In this document: piece after piece, positions 1 to 5,001 of the stretch
How the letters are laid out: every line of letters begins with the position of its first letter
How positions within the stretch are numbered: position 1 is the stretch's first letter
Source of the DNA: DASWDH01 sp035318505
GTDB lineage: Bacteria > Myxococcota_A > Polyangia > Polyangiales > Polyangiaceae
NCBI GenBank assembly: GCA_035318505.1
Contig: DATHEQ010000347.1
Coordinates: 1 to 5,878, forward strand
Length of the DNA stretch: 5,878 nt
Direction of reading: 5' to 3'
Position numbers and translations under genes: made by a program
The notes under the pieces: model-generated
Databases searched by the model: none
What the model was told of the DNA's origin: nothing
The model's input: only the letters and a program-made list of their open reading frames with translations

Positions 1-197
1 CCGGCGTCCATTTCGGGGGGGGGCGGGGTCTGCACGTCGGGGACCGGATCGGGATTGCCGGCGTCGGGGGGTGGTGGATTGTTGGGCGGCGTCGTCGTTT
101 TGTCGTCGGAGCCACATGCTGCCGCAAGCCACGCCAAAGCGACGAGGCAGGAGGAGAGCGCCATTGTCCTGCGAAGGGAAGGAGACGAGAGTTTCAT
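1..197 (-). CDS. Proline-rich lipoprotein, N-terminal part (runs off left edge)
   Basis: Only the first 65 residues are in the window; the C-terminal part and the stop lie beyond base 1. The start is the ATG at 197-195, preceded by GAGGA four bases upstream. Starting here gives a standard lipoprotein signal peptide: a basic n-region (MKLSSPSLRRT), a hydrophobic stretch (about residues 12-26) and a lipobox LAAAC with the lipidated Cys at residue 28. A second in-frame ATG at 164-162 would remove the basic n-region, so the upstream start is preferred. After the Cys come GSDDKTTT and a low-complexity Pro/Asp/Asn linker containing PPPPDAG and PPPPEM, a layout common in myxobacterial secreted lipoproteins. 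Residue +2 is Gly, not Asp, so outer-membrane sorting is the default guess. Function cannot be told because the folded domain is outside the window. It shares a strand with fabD but lies 417 bases downstream of it, so it is probably a separate unit. Confidence 0.8.
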   Translation of the reverse strand, partial: MKLSSPSLRRTMALSSCLVALAWLAAACGSDDKTTTPPNNPPPPDAGNPDPVPDVQTPPPPEMDA

Positions 198-208
198 CGA
201 TTCCTCGA

Positions 209-259
209 GAGCGTTGCGTGAATAGAGAGAGTGCCGGGAGTAAGGTTTTTGAGCGTTGC
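209..259. repeat. 9-bp direct repeat GAGCGTTGC, two copies 42 bases apart
   Basis: The copies are at 209-217 and 251-259 and are exact, with no extension on either side. They lie just upstream of the lipoprotein start at 197; the nearer copy touches the Shine-Dalgarno region. The 42-base period is close to four helical turns, as could suit a regulator binding one DNA face, but a chance 9-bp repeat is also possible. Confidence 0.3.
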
Positions 260-373
260 TTTCGGTTAAAATCCGCCGGCGATCGGTGAGGGCTAACGAG
301 AGGCGAGATCGCTCCGCGCGGGTCGATCGGTTACGTCGCGCTCGATCTTTTCAACGTCGACATCGCGATGGAG

Positions 374-415
374 CAGCCCGTTGGAAACGCTGGAGCACGG
401 CGTTTCGCAGGGATG
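374..415. other. Structured inverted repeat (stem-loop) in the intergenic stretch
   Basis: The core is a perfect 7-bp stem GAAACGC (384-390) / GCGTTTC (400-406) with a 9-base loop. It can be extended outward through small bulges by TG/CA and by CCC (377-379) / GGG (410-412). No T-run follows on either strand, so it is not a textbook intrinsic terminator. Possible roles are a bidirectional U-less terminator, a leader structure of the lipoprotein mRNA, or part of a small RNA. The pairing is seen directly; the role is not. Confidence 0.4.
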
Positions 416-567
416 ACCGGGGTTCTCCGTGCAAGTGGGCGCATGTGCGAAAATTGAATTGAGATTATTTACCGCCGCGCGTGCGATTTCTGACCTGCAG
501 CGGATTTTCAAGTCGTACCGACACTCTTCAGCGTCGCTGTCACGACACGTCCTCGCACACGCTCGCC

Positions 568-583
568 GGCACACCGATGTGCC
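568..583 (-). terminator. Hairpin 31 bases after the fabD stop, possible weak terminator
   Basis: The minus strand reads GGCACA TCGG TGTGCC, a perfect 6-bp stem with a 4-base loop, the first clear hairpin beyond the fabD stop. No T-tract follows, so it is not a canonical Rho-independent terminator. It may stabilise or help end the fab mRNA, with termination possibly Rho-dependent. Confidence 0.25.
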
Positions 584-614
584 CGACGAACAGCGCGATG
601 CCGCAGCGCGCCGT

Positions 615-1550
615 TTACGAGGCGAGCAGCTTCGACGCCGCTTCGATGCTCTCGACCGTGCCGACCGAGATGACCTCGATCTCTTTGGCAATGCGTCGAA
701 CGAGACCCGCCAACACTTTGCCGGGGCCTATCTCGAGAACATGGGTGACACCGGCGTTGGCCATGGCGCGGACGGTCTCTTCCCAGCGCACCGGGTGATC
801 GACTTGCCGGACCAAGAGCTCTTTCACCCGCGCAGGATCCTGGTTCGGTTGCGCGTCCACGTTAGCGATCACGGGAAATGCGAGCGGCGCGATGGTCACC
901 CTTTCTAGATGCGCCGCCAACTTTTGCGCCGCGGGCGCCATGAGCGAGCAGTGAAAAGGCGCGCTCACTTTGAGGGGGATCGCTTTGCCCTGACGTTCGG
1001 CGATGAGCTTGCTCGCGCGCCGAACGGCGGCGGCGTGGCCCGCGATCACAATTTGCCCTGGGGCATTGTAATTTGCGGGACTCACCACGTCCCCTTGTTG
1101 GGCTTCTTCGCAGATGGCCGTCAGCTTTTCGGGTGAGAGGCCCATCACGGCCGCCATGGCCCCCGCCCCCGCCGGCACCGCCTCTTGCATCGCTTCGCCG
1201 CGAAGGCGAACGATGCGGACGGCGTCCTCGAGCGAGAGAGCGCCGGTTGCGACGAGCGCGCTGTATTCGCCGAGCGAATGACCGGCGGCACTGACCGGCG
1301 CGGGAACGCTCGTCCGCGCGCGCAGGGCGGCAAGCATGGCCAGGCTGGTCGTCACGACGGCGGGCTGCGTGTTGCGCGTCAGGGTGAGCGCGTCCTCGGG
1401 CCCCTCGAAGCAGAGGGCGCTCAATTTTTCACCGAGCGCATGGTCCGCGCGATCGAAGACCTCACGCGCGGCAGGAAATGCTTCTGCGACATCCCGGCCC
1501 ATACCCACGAACTGGGAGCCTTGCCCCGGGAAACACCAGGCCACGCGCAT
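615..1550 (-). CDS. fabD: Malonyl-CoA:ACP transacylase
   Basis: A 311-residue FabD, the usual length. It moves malonyl from malonyl-CoA to acyl carrier protein through a malonyl-serine intermediate in the cytoplasm, supplying the extender unit for fatty-acid synthesis. Visible motifs are FPGQGSQ (residues 7-13, oxyanion-loop Gln), GHSLGE (90-95) with nucleophile Ser92, Arg117 in VRLRGEAM (binds the malonyl carboxylate), and APFHCSLM with catalytic His200. YNAPGQ (161-166) and EIGPGKVL (273-280) are also typical. Ser92 and Arg117 fall at the E. coli numbers and the His is one off, so the fold has no large insertion. The frame stays open upstream to 1790, but that part lies inside fabH and is not FabD-like; the ATG at 1550 gives the proper N-terminus. 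It starts 2 bases after the fabH stop, with AGGA 7 bases upstream inside fabH, so translation is likely coupled. The stop is TAA. No fabG or acpP follows directly. Confidence 0.97.
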   Translation of the reverse strand: MRVAWCFPGQGSQFVGMGRDVAEAFPAAREVFDRADHALGEKLSALCFEGPEDALTLTRNTQPAVVTTSLAMLAALRARTSVPAPVSAAGHSLGEYSALVATGALSLEDAVRIVRLRGEAMQEAVPAGAGAMAAVMGLSPEKLTAICEEAQQGDVVSPANYNAPGQIVIAGHAAAVRRASKLIAERQGKAIPLKVSAPFHCSLMAPAAQKLAAHLERVTIAPLAFPVIANVDAQPNQDPARVKELLVRQVDHPVRWEETVRAMANAGVTHVLEIGPGKVLAGLVRRIAKEIEVISVGTVESIEAASKLLAS

Positions 1551-1552
1551 CG

Positions 1553-2563
1553 TCACATCCTGATGAGTGCGCTGCCCCAAGAGATGCCGGCACCGAGCGC
1601 GCACATGAGAACGGTTTGGCCGGGTTTGATCCTGCCGTCGCGCACCGCTTCGTCCAGCGCGATGGGGATCGAGGCGCTCGAGGTATTGCCATAGCGCTCG
1701 ATGTTGATGATGAACCGCTCGAGCGGGATTTCGAGCCGCGACGCCACCTGAGCGAGGATGCGCAGGTTGGCTTGATGGGCGACCACCCAATCGATGTCTT
1801 TCGTCGTGAGCCCCGCGGCTTCGATGGCTGCCTTGGAAGCGGAGGTCAGGTTCTTCACCGCCACCTTGAAGACCTCTTGCCCCACCATGTGCACCTTGTT
1901 CTTGGCCTCGTCGAGTGCGCTGTGGGTGAGCGGCAGTTGGGTGCCGCCACCGGGGATGGTCAGCGAATCGGCGAGCGAACCGTCGGTGAAGATCTTGGTC
2001 GAAATGACGCCGGCGCGGCGTTCGGCGATACGCTCGTCGGCAGGCCCGAGGACGACCGCGCCCGCCCCGTCACCGAAGAGCACGCACGTCGTGCGATCGC
2101 TCCAGTTGAGAGACCGGGACAAGAGCTCGACGCCCACCACGAGCACGCGGCGCATCTGGCCGGTGTGGATGAACTGATCGCCGATGGAGACGCCGTAGAT
2201 GAATCCGGCGCACGCCGCGGAGATGTCGAAGGACGGAATGCCCTGGGCGCCGATCTTTTGCTGGACGTGCACCGCGGTGGCGGGCATGGGCGAGTCACCC
2301 GTCACCGTGCCCACGATGATCATGTCGAGGTCGGACGCGCGCACCTTGGCGCTCTCGAGCGCCGCCATGGCCGCTTTGCTGGCCAAGTCGCTCGTGTGTT
2401 CCCCCTCGGCCGCGATACGCCGCTCGCGAATACCGGTGCGATCAGCGATCCAAGCGTCCGAGGTGTCGACGATCTTTTCGAGGTCGACGTTGCTCAGCAC
2501 CTTGGCGGGGGCATAGTGCCCCGTCCCGAGGATCACGCTTTTGGGTTCGCGATGCGTGGCCAT
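1553..2563 (-). CDS. fabH: Beta-ketoacyl-ACP synthase III
   Basis: A 336-residue KAS III. It condenses a short acyl-CoA primer with malonyl-ACP, the first condensation of type II fatty-acid synthesis, and so sets the chain-start group. The Cys-His-Asn catalytic triad is complete: Cys118 in ISAACAGF, His263 in VAHQAN and Asn293 in ERYGNTSSAS. The C-terminal glycine-rich GAGISWGSALIR and the N-terminal WIADRTGIRERR are also family hallmarks. Counting from the Cys (offset 6 from E. coli), Met93 in SPMPAT sits where E. coli has the primer-gating Phe87, which may change primer choice. Myxobacteria commonly make iso-branched acids, so acceptance of branched acyl-CoA is plausible but inferred. The start is the ATG at 2563-2561, with only a weak GGA 8 bases upstream. 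It follows rpmF by 71 bases with no plsX between, and ends 2 bases before fabD. Confidence 0.97.
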   Translation of the reverse strand: MATHREPKSVILGTGHYAPAKVLSNVDLEKIVDTSDAWIADRTGIRERRIAAEGEHTSDLASKAAMAALESAKVRASDLDMIIVGTVTGDSPMPATAVHVQQKIGAQGIPSFDISAACAGFIYGVSIGDQFIHTGQMRRVLVVGVELLSRSLNWSDRTTCVLFGDGAGAVVLGPADERIAERRAGVISTKIFTDGSLADSLTIPGGGTQLPLTHSALDEAKNKVHMVGQEVFKVAVKNLTSASKAAIEAAGLTTKDIDWVVAHQANLRILAQVASRLEIPLERFIINIERYGNTSSASIPIALDEAVRDGRIKPGQTVLMCALGAGISWGSALIRM

Positions 2564-2584
2564 GGCATCAATCCAGCCGACCTA

Positions 2585-2602
2585 GCCTACCGCGAGGCAG
2601 GC
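2585..2602 (-). other. Small hairpin in the rpmF-fabH gap
   Basis: The minus strand reads GCCTGCC TCGC GGTAGGC, a 7-bp stem including one G-U pair, with a 4-base loop. The plus strand has an A-C mismatch at that pair, so the hairpin favours RNA made in the direction of the fab genes. No T-run follows. It could mark a processing or attenuation point between the ribosomal-protein and fatty-acid halves of the transcript, or be chance. Confidence 0.25.
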
Positions 2603-2634
2603 ACGTCCGCTGGCAGTACCTCCCATGGGCCCGC

Positions 2635-2823
2635 TCACTCGGGATTCGAGGTTTCTTTGATTTTGACACCCTTGTAGAAGCCGCACGAGGGACAAACTCG
2701 ATGCGGAACACAGGGTTCCGAACAGTTGGGGCACGCGATGAGGTTGGGCACCGTCACCTTGTCGTGATTGGCACGGCGCATATCGCGTTTAGAACGGCTT
2801 TTTCGTCGCTTGGGGACCGCCAC
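2635..2823 (-). CDS. rpmF: 50S ribosomal protein L32
   Basis: A 62-residue L32, a late-assembling protein of the large ribosomal subunit. The basic N-terminus (AVPKRRKSRSKRDMRRA) is the family signature. Four cysteines, C31-x2-C34 and C44-x2-C47 (CPNC and CPSC), form the zinc-ribbon of the zinc-binding form; HRVCPSCG is typical. The start codon is GTG at 2823-2821. It is supported by the Shine-Dalgarno AAGGAG at 2837-2832, 8 bases upstream, which overlaps the last codons of yceD. The stop is TGA. The yceD-rpmF pairing is conserved across many bacteria. Because all four Cys are kept, zinc-dependent paralogue switching is possible, but no second copy is in the window. Confidence 0.97.
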   Translation of the reverse strand: MAVPKRRKSRSKRDMRRANHDKVTVPNLIACPNCSEPCVPHRVCPSCGFYKGVKIKETSNPE

Positions 2824-2828
2824 GGGAA

Positions 2829-3458
2829 CTACTCCTTCAGTTTTCGCCTCTTGACCAGCTCGAGGAGCGGCAAAAGACGGGGGTCGGTTACGCCGCCTTC
2901 TAAGCCTGGCGCCGAATCCGAAGCCGGACGGATACCTTTACAAGCCTCTGAGCACAAGGGAAAGATGGGTGATTCGAGCAGAATCGCTTCGCGGACGAAG
3001 CGATCGAGCACCACTTCCTCACCATTGTAGGTGTCGTTGTCGACGTCGTCCGCGTCAAACTCGGTTTCGTCGTCGCTCTTCGAGGCAGGCTTGCCTGTCC
3101 CCTTTCCCGGCGCATGCGCCGCAGCCTGTCCGCCCCCCTGCCCCGGCCGTCGCGGCGCCGTGGAACCCGCTGGTACGGGATGCAGCAGAAGCGAAACCTC
3201 GATGTGCGGACGATACTCGACCGGCTCGAGGCAGCGAGCGCAAGGGATGACGAGAGCCGTATCGATCTGCCCCTGGACGAGCACGTCGTTGCCGGTCTGG
3301 GTGAAGTGCACGTCAATCTGACCCGTCGAGCCTGCGGGCTGCGCTTCGCATCCTTCGAGGGCGCCGCGCAACCAGGCCGGCGTGATGGGAAAGCGCACGC
3401 TGCGACCGGTAAGGTCGAGGTCGTGGACGGGGACGACGAAGGCGCCGCGATCAGGCAT
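2829..3458 (-). CDS. yceD: YceD/DUF177 family protein (23S rRNA accumulation)
   Basis: A 209-residue DUF177 protein; E. coli YceD is about 173. Family members are needed for normal 23S rRNA accumulation and are usually encoded next to rpmF, as here. Visible features are a first cysteine pair in IPCARCLEPVEY (Cys73, Cys76), then DRFVREAILLESP (152-164), PLCSEACKGI with Cys169 and Cys173, and TDPRLLPLLEL (191-201), all in family order. Two oddities stand out. Residues about 95-148 are a low-complexity insert, first Gly/Ala/Pro/Lys-rich and then strongly acidic (DDETEFDADDVDND). The C-terminal 'CPxCG...C.C' cysteines usual in the family are missing. The start is the ATG at 3458-3456 with no good Shine-Dalgarno; a promoter-like TATAGA 6 bases upstream suggests a leaderless or very short leader. 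The stop TAG lies 5 bases before rpmF, and its last codons carry the rpmF ribosome-binding site. Confidence 0.9.
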   Translation of the reverse strand: MPDRGAFVVPVHDLDLTGRSVRFPITPAWLRGALEGCEAQPAGSTGQIDVHFTQTGNDVLVQGQIDTALVIPCARCLEPVEYRPHIEVSLLLHPVPAGSTAPRRPGQGGGQAAAHAPGKGTGKPASKSDDETEFDADDVDNDTYNGEEVVLDRFVREAILLESPIFPLCSEACKGIRPASDSAPGLEGGVTDPRLLPLLELVKRRKLKE

Positions 3459-3464
3459 GGCACT

Positions 3465-3494
3465 TCTATAAAAGCGATGAACCTATTCTGCCAG
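3465..3494 (-). promoter_or_regulatory. Candidate sigma70-like promoter for the yceD-rpmF-fabH-fabD unit
   Basis: The minus strand shows CTGGCA (3494-3489, 4 of 6 to TTGACA), an 18-base spacer and TATAGA (3470-3465, 4 of 6 to TATAAT). A start about 7 bases beyond the -10 falls on or next to the yceD ATG at 3458, implying a leaderless message. This agrees with the lack of a Shine-Dalgarno there. It rests on consensus matching only. Confidence 0.35.
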
Positions 3495-3511
3495 TCGAGA
3501 ACGGCATGCCA

Positions 3512-3523
3512 GCACGGCCGTGC
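3512..3523. promoter_or_regulatory. Perfect 12-bp palindrome in the divergent promoter region (operator-like)
   Basis: GCACGGCCGTGC is a perfect inverted repeat; after one mismatch it continues with CC/GG on the flanks (3509-3510 and 3525-3526). It lies 18 bases upstream of the candidate -35 for yceD, and 132 bases before the start of the membrane-protein gene. A dimeric regulator site is possible. The adjacent GGCATGCC (3503-3510) is also palindromic. GC-rich DNA yields such repeats by chance more often than balanced DNA does. Confidence 0.3.
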
Positions 3524-3533
3524 CGGTCCTTCG

Positions 3534-3548
3534 CCCATACCCGATGGG
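3534..3548. repeat. Inverted repeat CCCAT-N5-ATGGG
   Basis: A perfect 5-bp inverted repeat with a 5-base spacer, 11 bases from the 12-bp palindrome and inside the same divergent intergenic region. It could be a second operator half-site pair or a short hairpin. No function can be assigned from sequence. Confidence 0.3.
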
Positions 3549-3636
3549 TCGGCCGCTGGGCTGCAAGGGCTACGAAAATGCGCCCGCGACGCCATGAGCA
3601 CGCGATGAGAACGGTCGCGAGAATCTGCCGGAGTAG

Positions 3637-3654
3637 TGCTAGCGTGCGCGCCCG
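3637..3654 (+). promoter_or_regulatory. Extended -10 promoter, probably leaderless, for the membrane-protein gene
   Basis: TGC-TAGCGT (3637-3645) matches the extended -10 pattern TGN followed by a TAnnnT hexamer. Only 9 bases (GCGCGCCCG) separate the hexamer from the ATG at 3655 and they contain no Shine-Dalgarno, so transcription would start within a few bases of the start codon. I see no clear -35, as is usual for extended -10 promoters. Confidence 0.4.
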
Positions 3655-4989
3655 ATGAAACTGGCCGCCGTTGCGTCGCTCCGGGAACGCTTCGCCGATT
3701 GGTTTCCTCCCGAATCGCGGCGCCGGCGCGTGCTGCTCGGCGTTCTCATCTACGTCGTGTGCACCGGGATCTTTTTTGCGTTCGCTCGTCGCGACCTCCT
3801 CACCGAGCACACCAAGGCCAACCACTTCGCGCTCCTTGCGGACAGCTGGCTGCACCGGCGGCTCGATTTGGGGCATCCGCCGCCCGCGTATACGCAAAAT
3901 AACGATTTTGCCGAATTCAACGGCAAGTGGTTCATCAGCTTTCCGCCTTTCCCCGCGCTGATTTTGCTCCCGATGCTCGCCATCGCCAAAACGCCGGAGA
4001 ACCTGCGTGATGGACAAATCTGGCTGTGGCTGGCGGGGCTCGGACCGGCGATCCTCTTCTTCGTCCTGGAGAAGCTCCGTCGCATGGGCGAGAGCGAGCG
4101 CACCGAGCTGCAGAATCTGGCTTTTGCGTGGACCTTCTCGTTTGGGACCGTCTACTTCTTCACCGCCGAGCAAGGGACGGTATGGTTCGCCGCGCACATC
4201 GTGGCGGTCGCGCTGGCAGGCGTGTACCTGCTGTGCGCGCTGGGGGCCGAAAGGCCAATCGTGGCGGGGGCCGCGCTCGGATGTGCGTTTCTCACGCGCC
4301 CCGACTTGCTTCCGGCGGGGCTCATCTTCTTTCTCGAGGCCATCCGCACGTCGCGCTCCGAAGAGCGGAAGTTCGACTGGGGCGCCCTCATCAAAAAGCT
4401 GTCGCTCTTTGCGATTCCCATCGCCATCGCCCTCGCCGTGACCATTTGGCACAACCGCGCCCGTTTCGGAGGCGGTTTGCTGCATTTCGGGCACGAGAAC
4501 CTGACCGTCGGTTGGCGCGGTCGCATCGACAAATGGGGGCTCTTCTCGTACCACTACCTGCCCCGTAACCTCGGCATCTTCACGAGCAGCCTGCCGTACA
4601 TGCTGAAACAAACGCCCTGGTTTCAGATCAACACCCACGGGCTCGCGCTCTGGTTCACGACGCCGCTTTATCTCTGCCTATTCTGGCCGCGTAAGACGAG
4701 CACCGTTTTTCGCAACCTGGTCGCCGGAACGGTGCCGGTCGTCATCATGCTGCTCCTTTATCAGAACAGCGGATGGCTCCAGTTCGGCTATCGGTTTTCC
4801 AACGACTACGCCGTCTTTCTCTTCGCCATGCTGGCCATTGCCGGCCCTCGCTTCGGCCCCGCGCTCTACGCGCTCGTCGCGTGGGGCGTCGCGGTGAATA
4901 CTTTCGGTGCCGTCACCTTCGATCGCGGCGGGTTTCAGCAGTTCTATTACACCGACAACTCCCAGCAGATCATCTTCCAGCCGGATTAG
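3655..4989 (+). CDS. Multi-pass membrane protein, GT-C glycosyltransferase-like, function unknown
   Basis: A 444-residue integral membrane protein with about 10-11 hydrophobic segments, near residues 26-43, 96-111, 122-138, 155-169, 176-196, 202-229, 249-265, 327-344, 355-369, 385-398 and 402-421. A basic cluster (SRRRR, 21-25) before the first segment suggests a cytoplasmic N-terminus. The long first outer loop (44-95) with EHTKANHFALLADSWL, followed by GKWFISFPPFPALILLP (90-106), and the late YQNSGWLQFGYRFSNDY (369-385) recall polytopic proteins annotated as GT-C or family-39-like glycosyl transferases, which use polyprenyl-phosphate sugars outside the membrane. The expected acidic catalytic pair in the first loop is not clear here; Glu51 and Asp63 are candidates only, so no sugar or acceptor can be named. 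The start is the ATG at 3655, with no Shine-Dalgarno but an extended -10 just upstream. It runs divergently from the fab unit and ends 12 bases from the convergent isomerase gene. An antisense open frame across its 5' two-thirds is a GC-rich shadow. Confidence 0.85.
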   Translation: MKLAAVASLRERFADWFPPESRRRRVLLGVLIYVVCTGIFFAFARRDLLTEHTKANHFALLADSWLHRRLDLGHPPPAYTQNNDFAEFNGKWFISFPPFPALILLPMLAIAKTPENLRDGQIWLWLAGLGPAILFFVLEKLRRMGESERTELQNLAFAWTFSFGTVYFFTAEQGTVWFAAHIVAVALAGVYLLCALGAERPIVAGAALGCAFLTRPDLLPAGLIFFLEAIRTSRSEERKFDWGALIKKLSLFAIPIAIALAVTIWHNRARFGGGLLHFGHENLTVGWRGRIDKWGLFSYHYLPRNLGIFTSSLPYMLKQTPWFQINTHGLALWFTTPLYLCLFWPRKTSTVFRNLVAGTVPVVIMLLLYQNSGWLQFGYRFSNDYAVFLFAMLAIAGPRFGPALYALVAWGVAVNTFGAVTFDRGGFQQFYYTDNSQQIIFQPD

Positions 4990-5001
4990 AAGGCAGCGCC
5001 G

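Larger units (their letters stand above)
198..614. other. 417-base gene-free stretch between fabD and the lipoprotein gene
   Basis: No convincing protein gene is present. The open frames here are Arg/Ser-rich read-through typical of GC-rich shadow frames, and one of them (minus strand 293-691) overlaps the FabD C-terminus in another frame. The stretch contains a hairpin just after the fabD stop (568-583), an AT-rich patch in otherwise GC-rich DNA (about 449-471), a longer structured inverted repeat (374-415), and a 9-bp direct repeat GAGCGTTGC at 209-217 and 251-259. It must carry the end of the fab transcript and the promoter of the lipoprotein gene, or a long leader. I could not place a clear -35/-10 pair for the lipoprotein gene. 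I recognise no tRNA, riboswitch or known RNA family. Confidence 0.6.

Noticed and set aside
395..432. GCACGG / CCGTGC inverted repeat with a 26-base loop
   Set aside because: Competes with the stronger 7-bp stem at 384-406 and has a long loop; probably incidental.
293..691. Minus-strand open frame in the gap after fabD
   Set aside because: It overlaps the FabD C-terminus out of frame, is Arg/Ser/Cys-rich, and has no domain or Shine-Dalgarno; treated as a shadow.
1551..1790. N-terminal extension of fabD from an upstream start at 1790
   Set aside because: The extra 80 residues overlap fabH in another frame and do not resemble any FabD; the ATG at 1550 gives the standard MRVAWCFPGQG start.
1478..2677. 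Plus-strand open frame of 399 codons across fabH
   Set aside because: Antisense to FabH, which has an intact catalytic triad; the product is Asp/His/Arg-rich low-complexity sequence with no recognisable motif.
2900..3601. Minus-strand 233-codon frame over yceD
   Set aside because: Out of frame with DUF177, which has the conserved motifs in order and sits correctly against rpmF.
3466..4638. Long minus-strand open frame (390 codons) antisense to the membrane-protein gene
   Set aside because: Its product is Arg/Glu/Gln-rich with no domain, it lies opposite a clear multi-pass membrane protein, and long antisense open frames are expected in GC-rich coding DNA.
4990..5001. Terminator between the convergent membrane-protein and cyclophilin genes
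   Set aside because: The gap is only 12 bases, with just a 3-bp GGC/GCC inverted repeat and no T-run; no supportable terminator is present.
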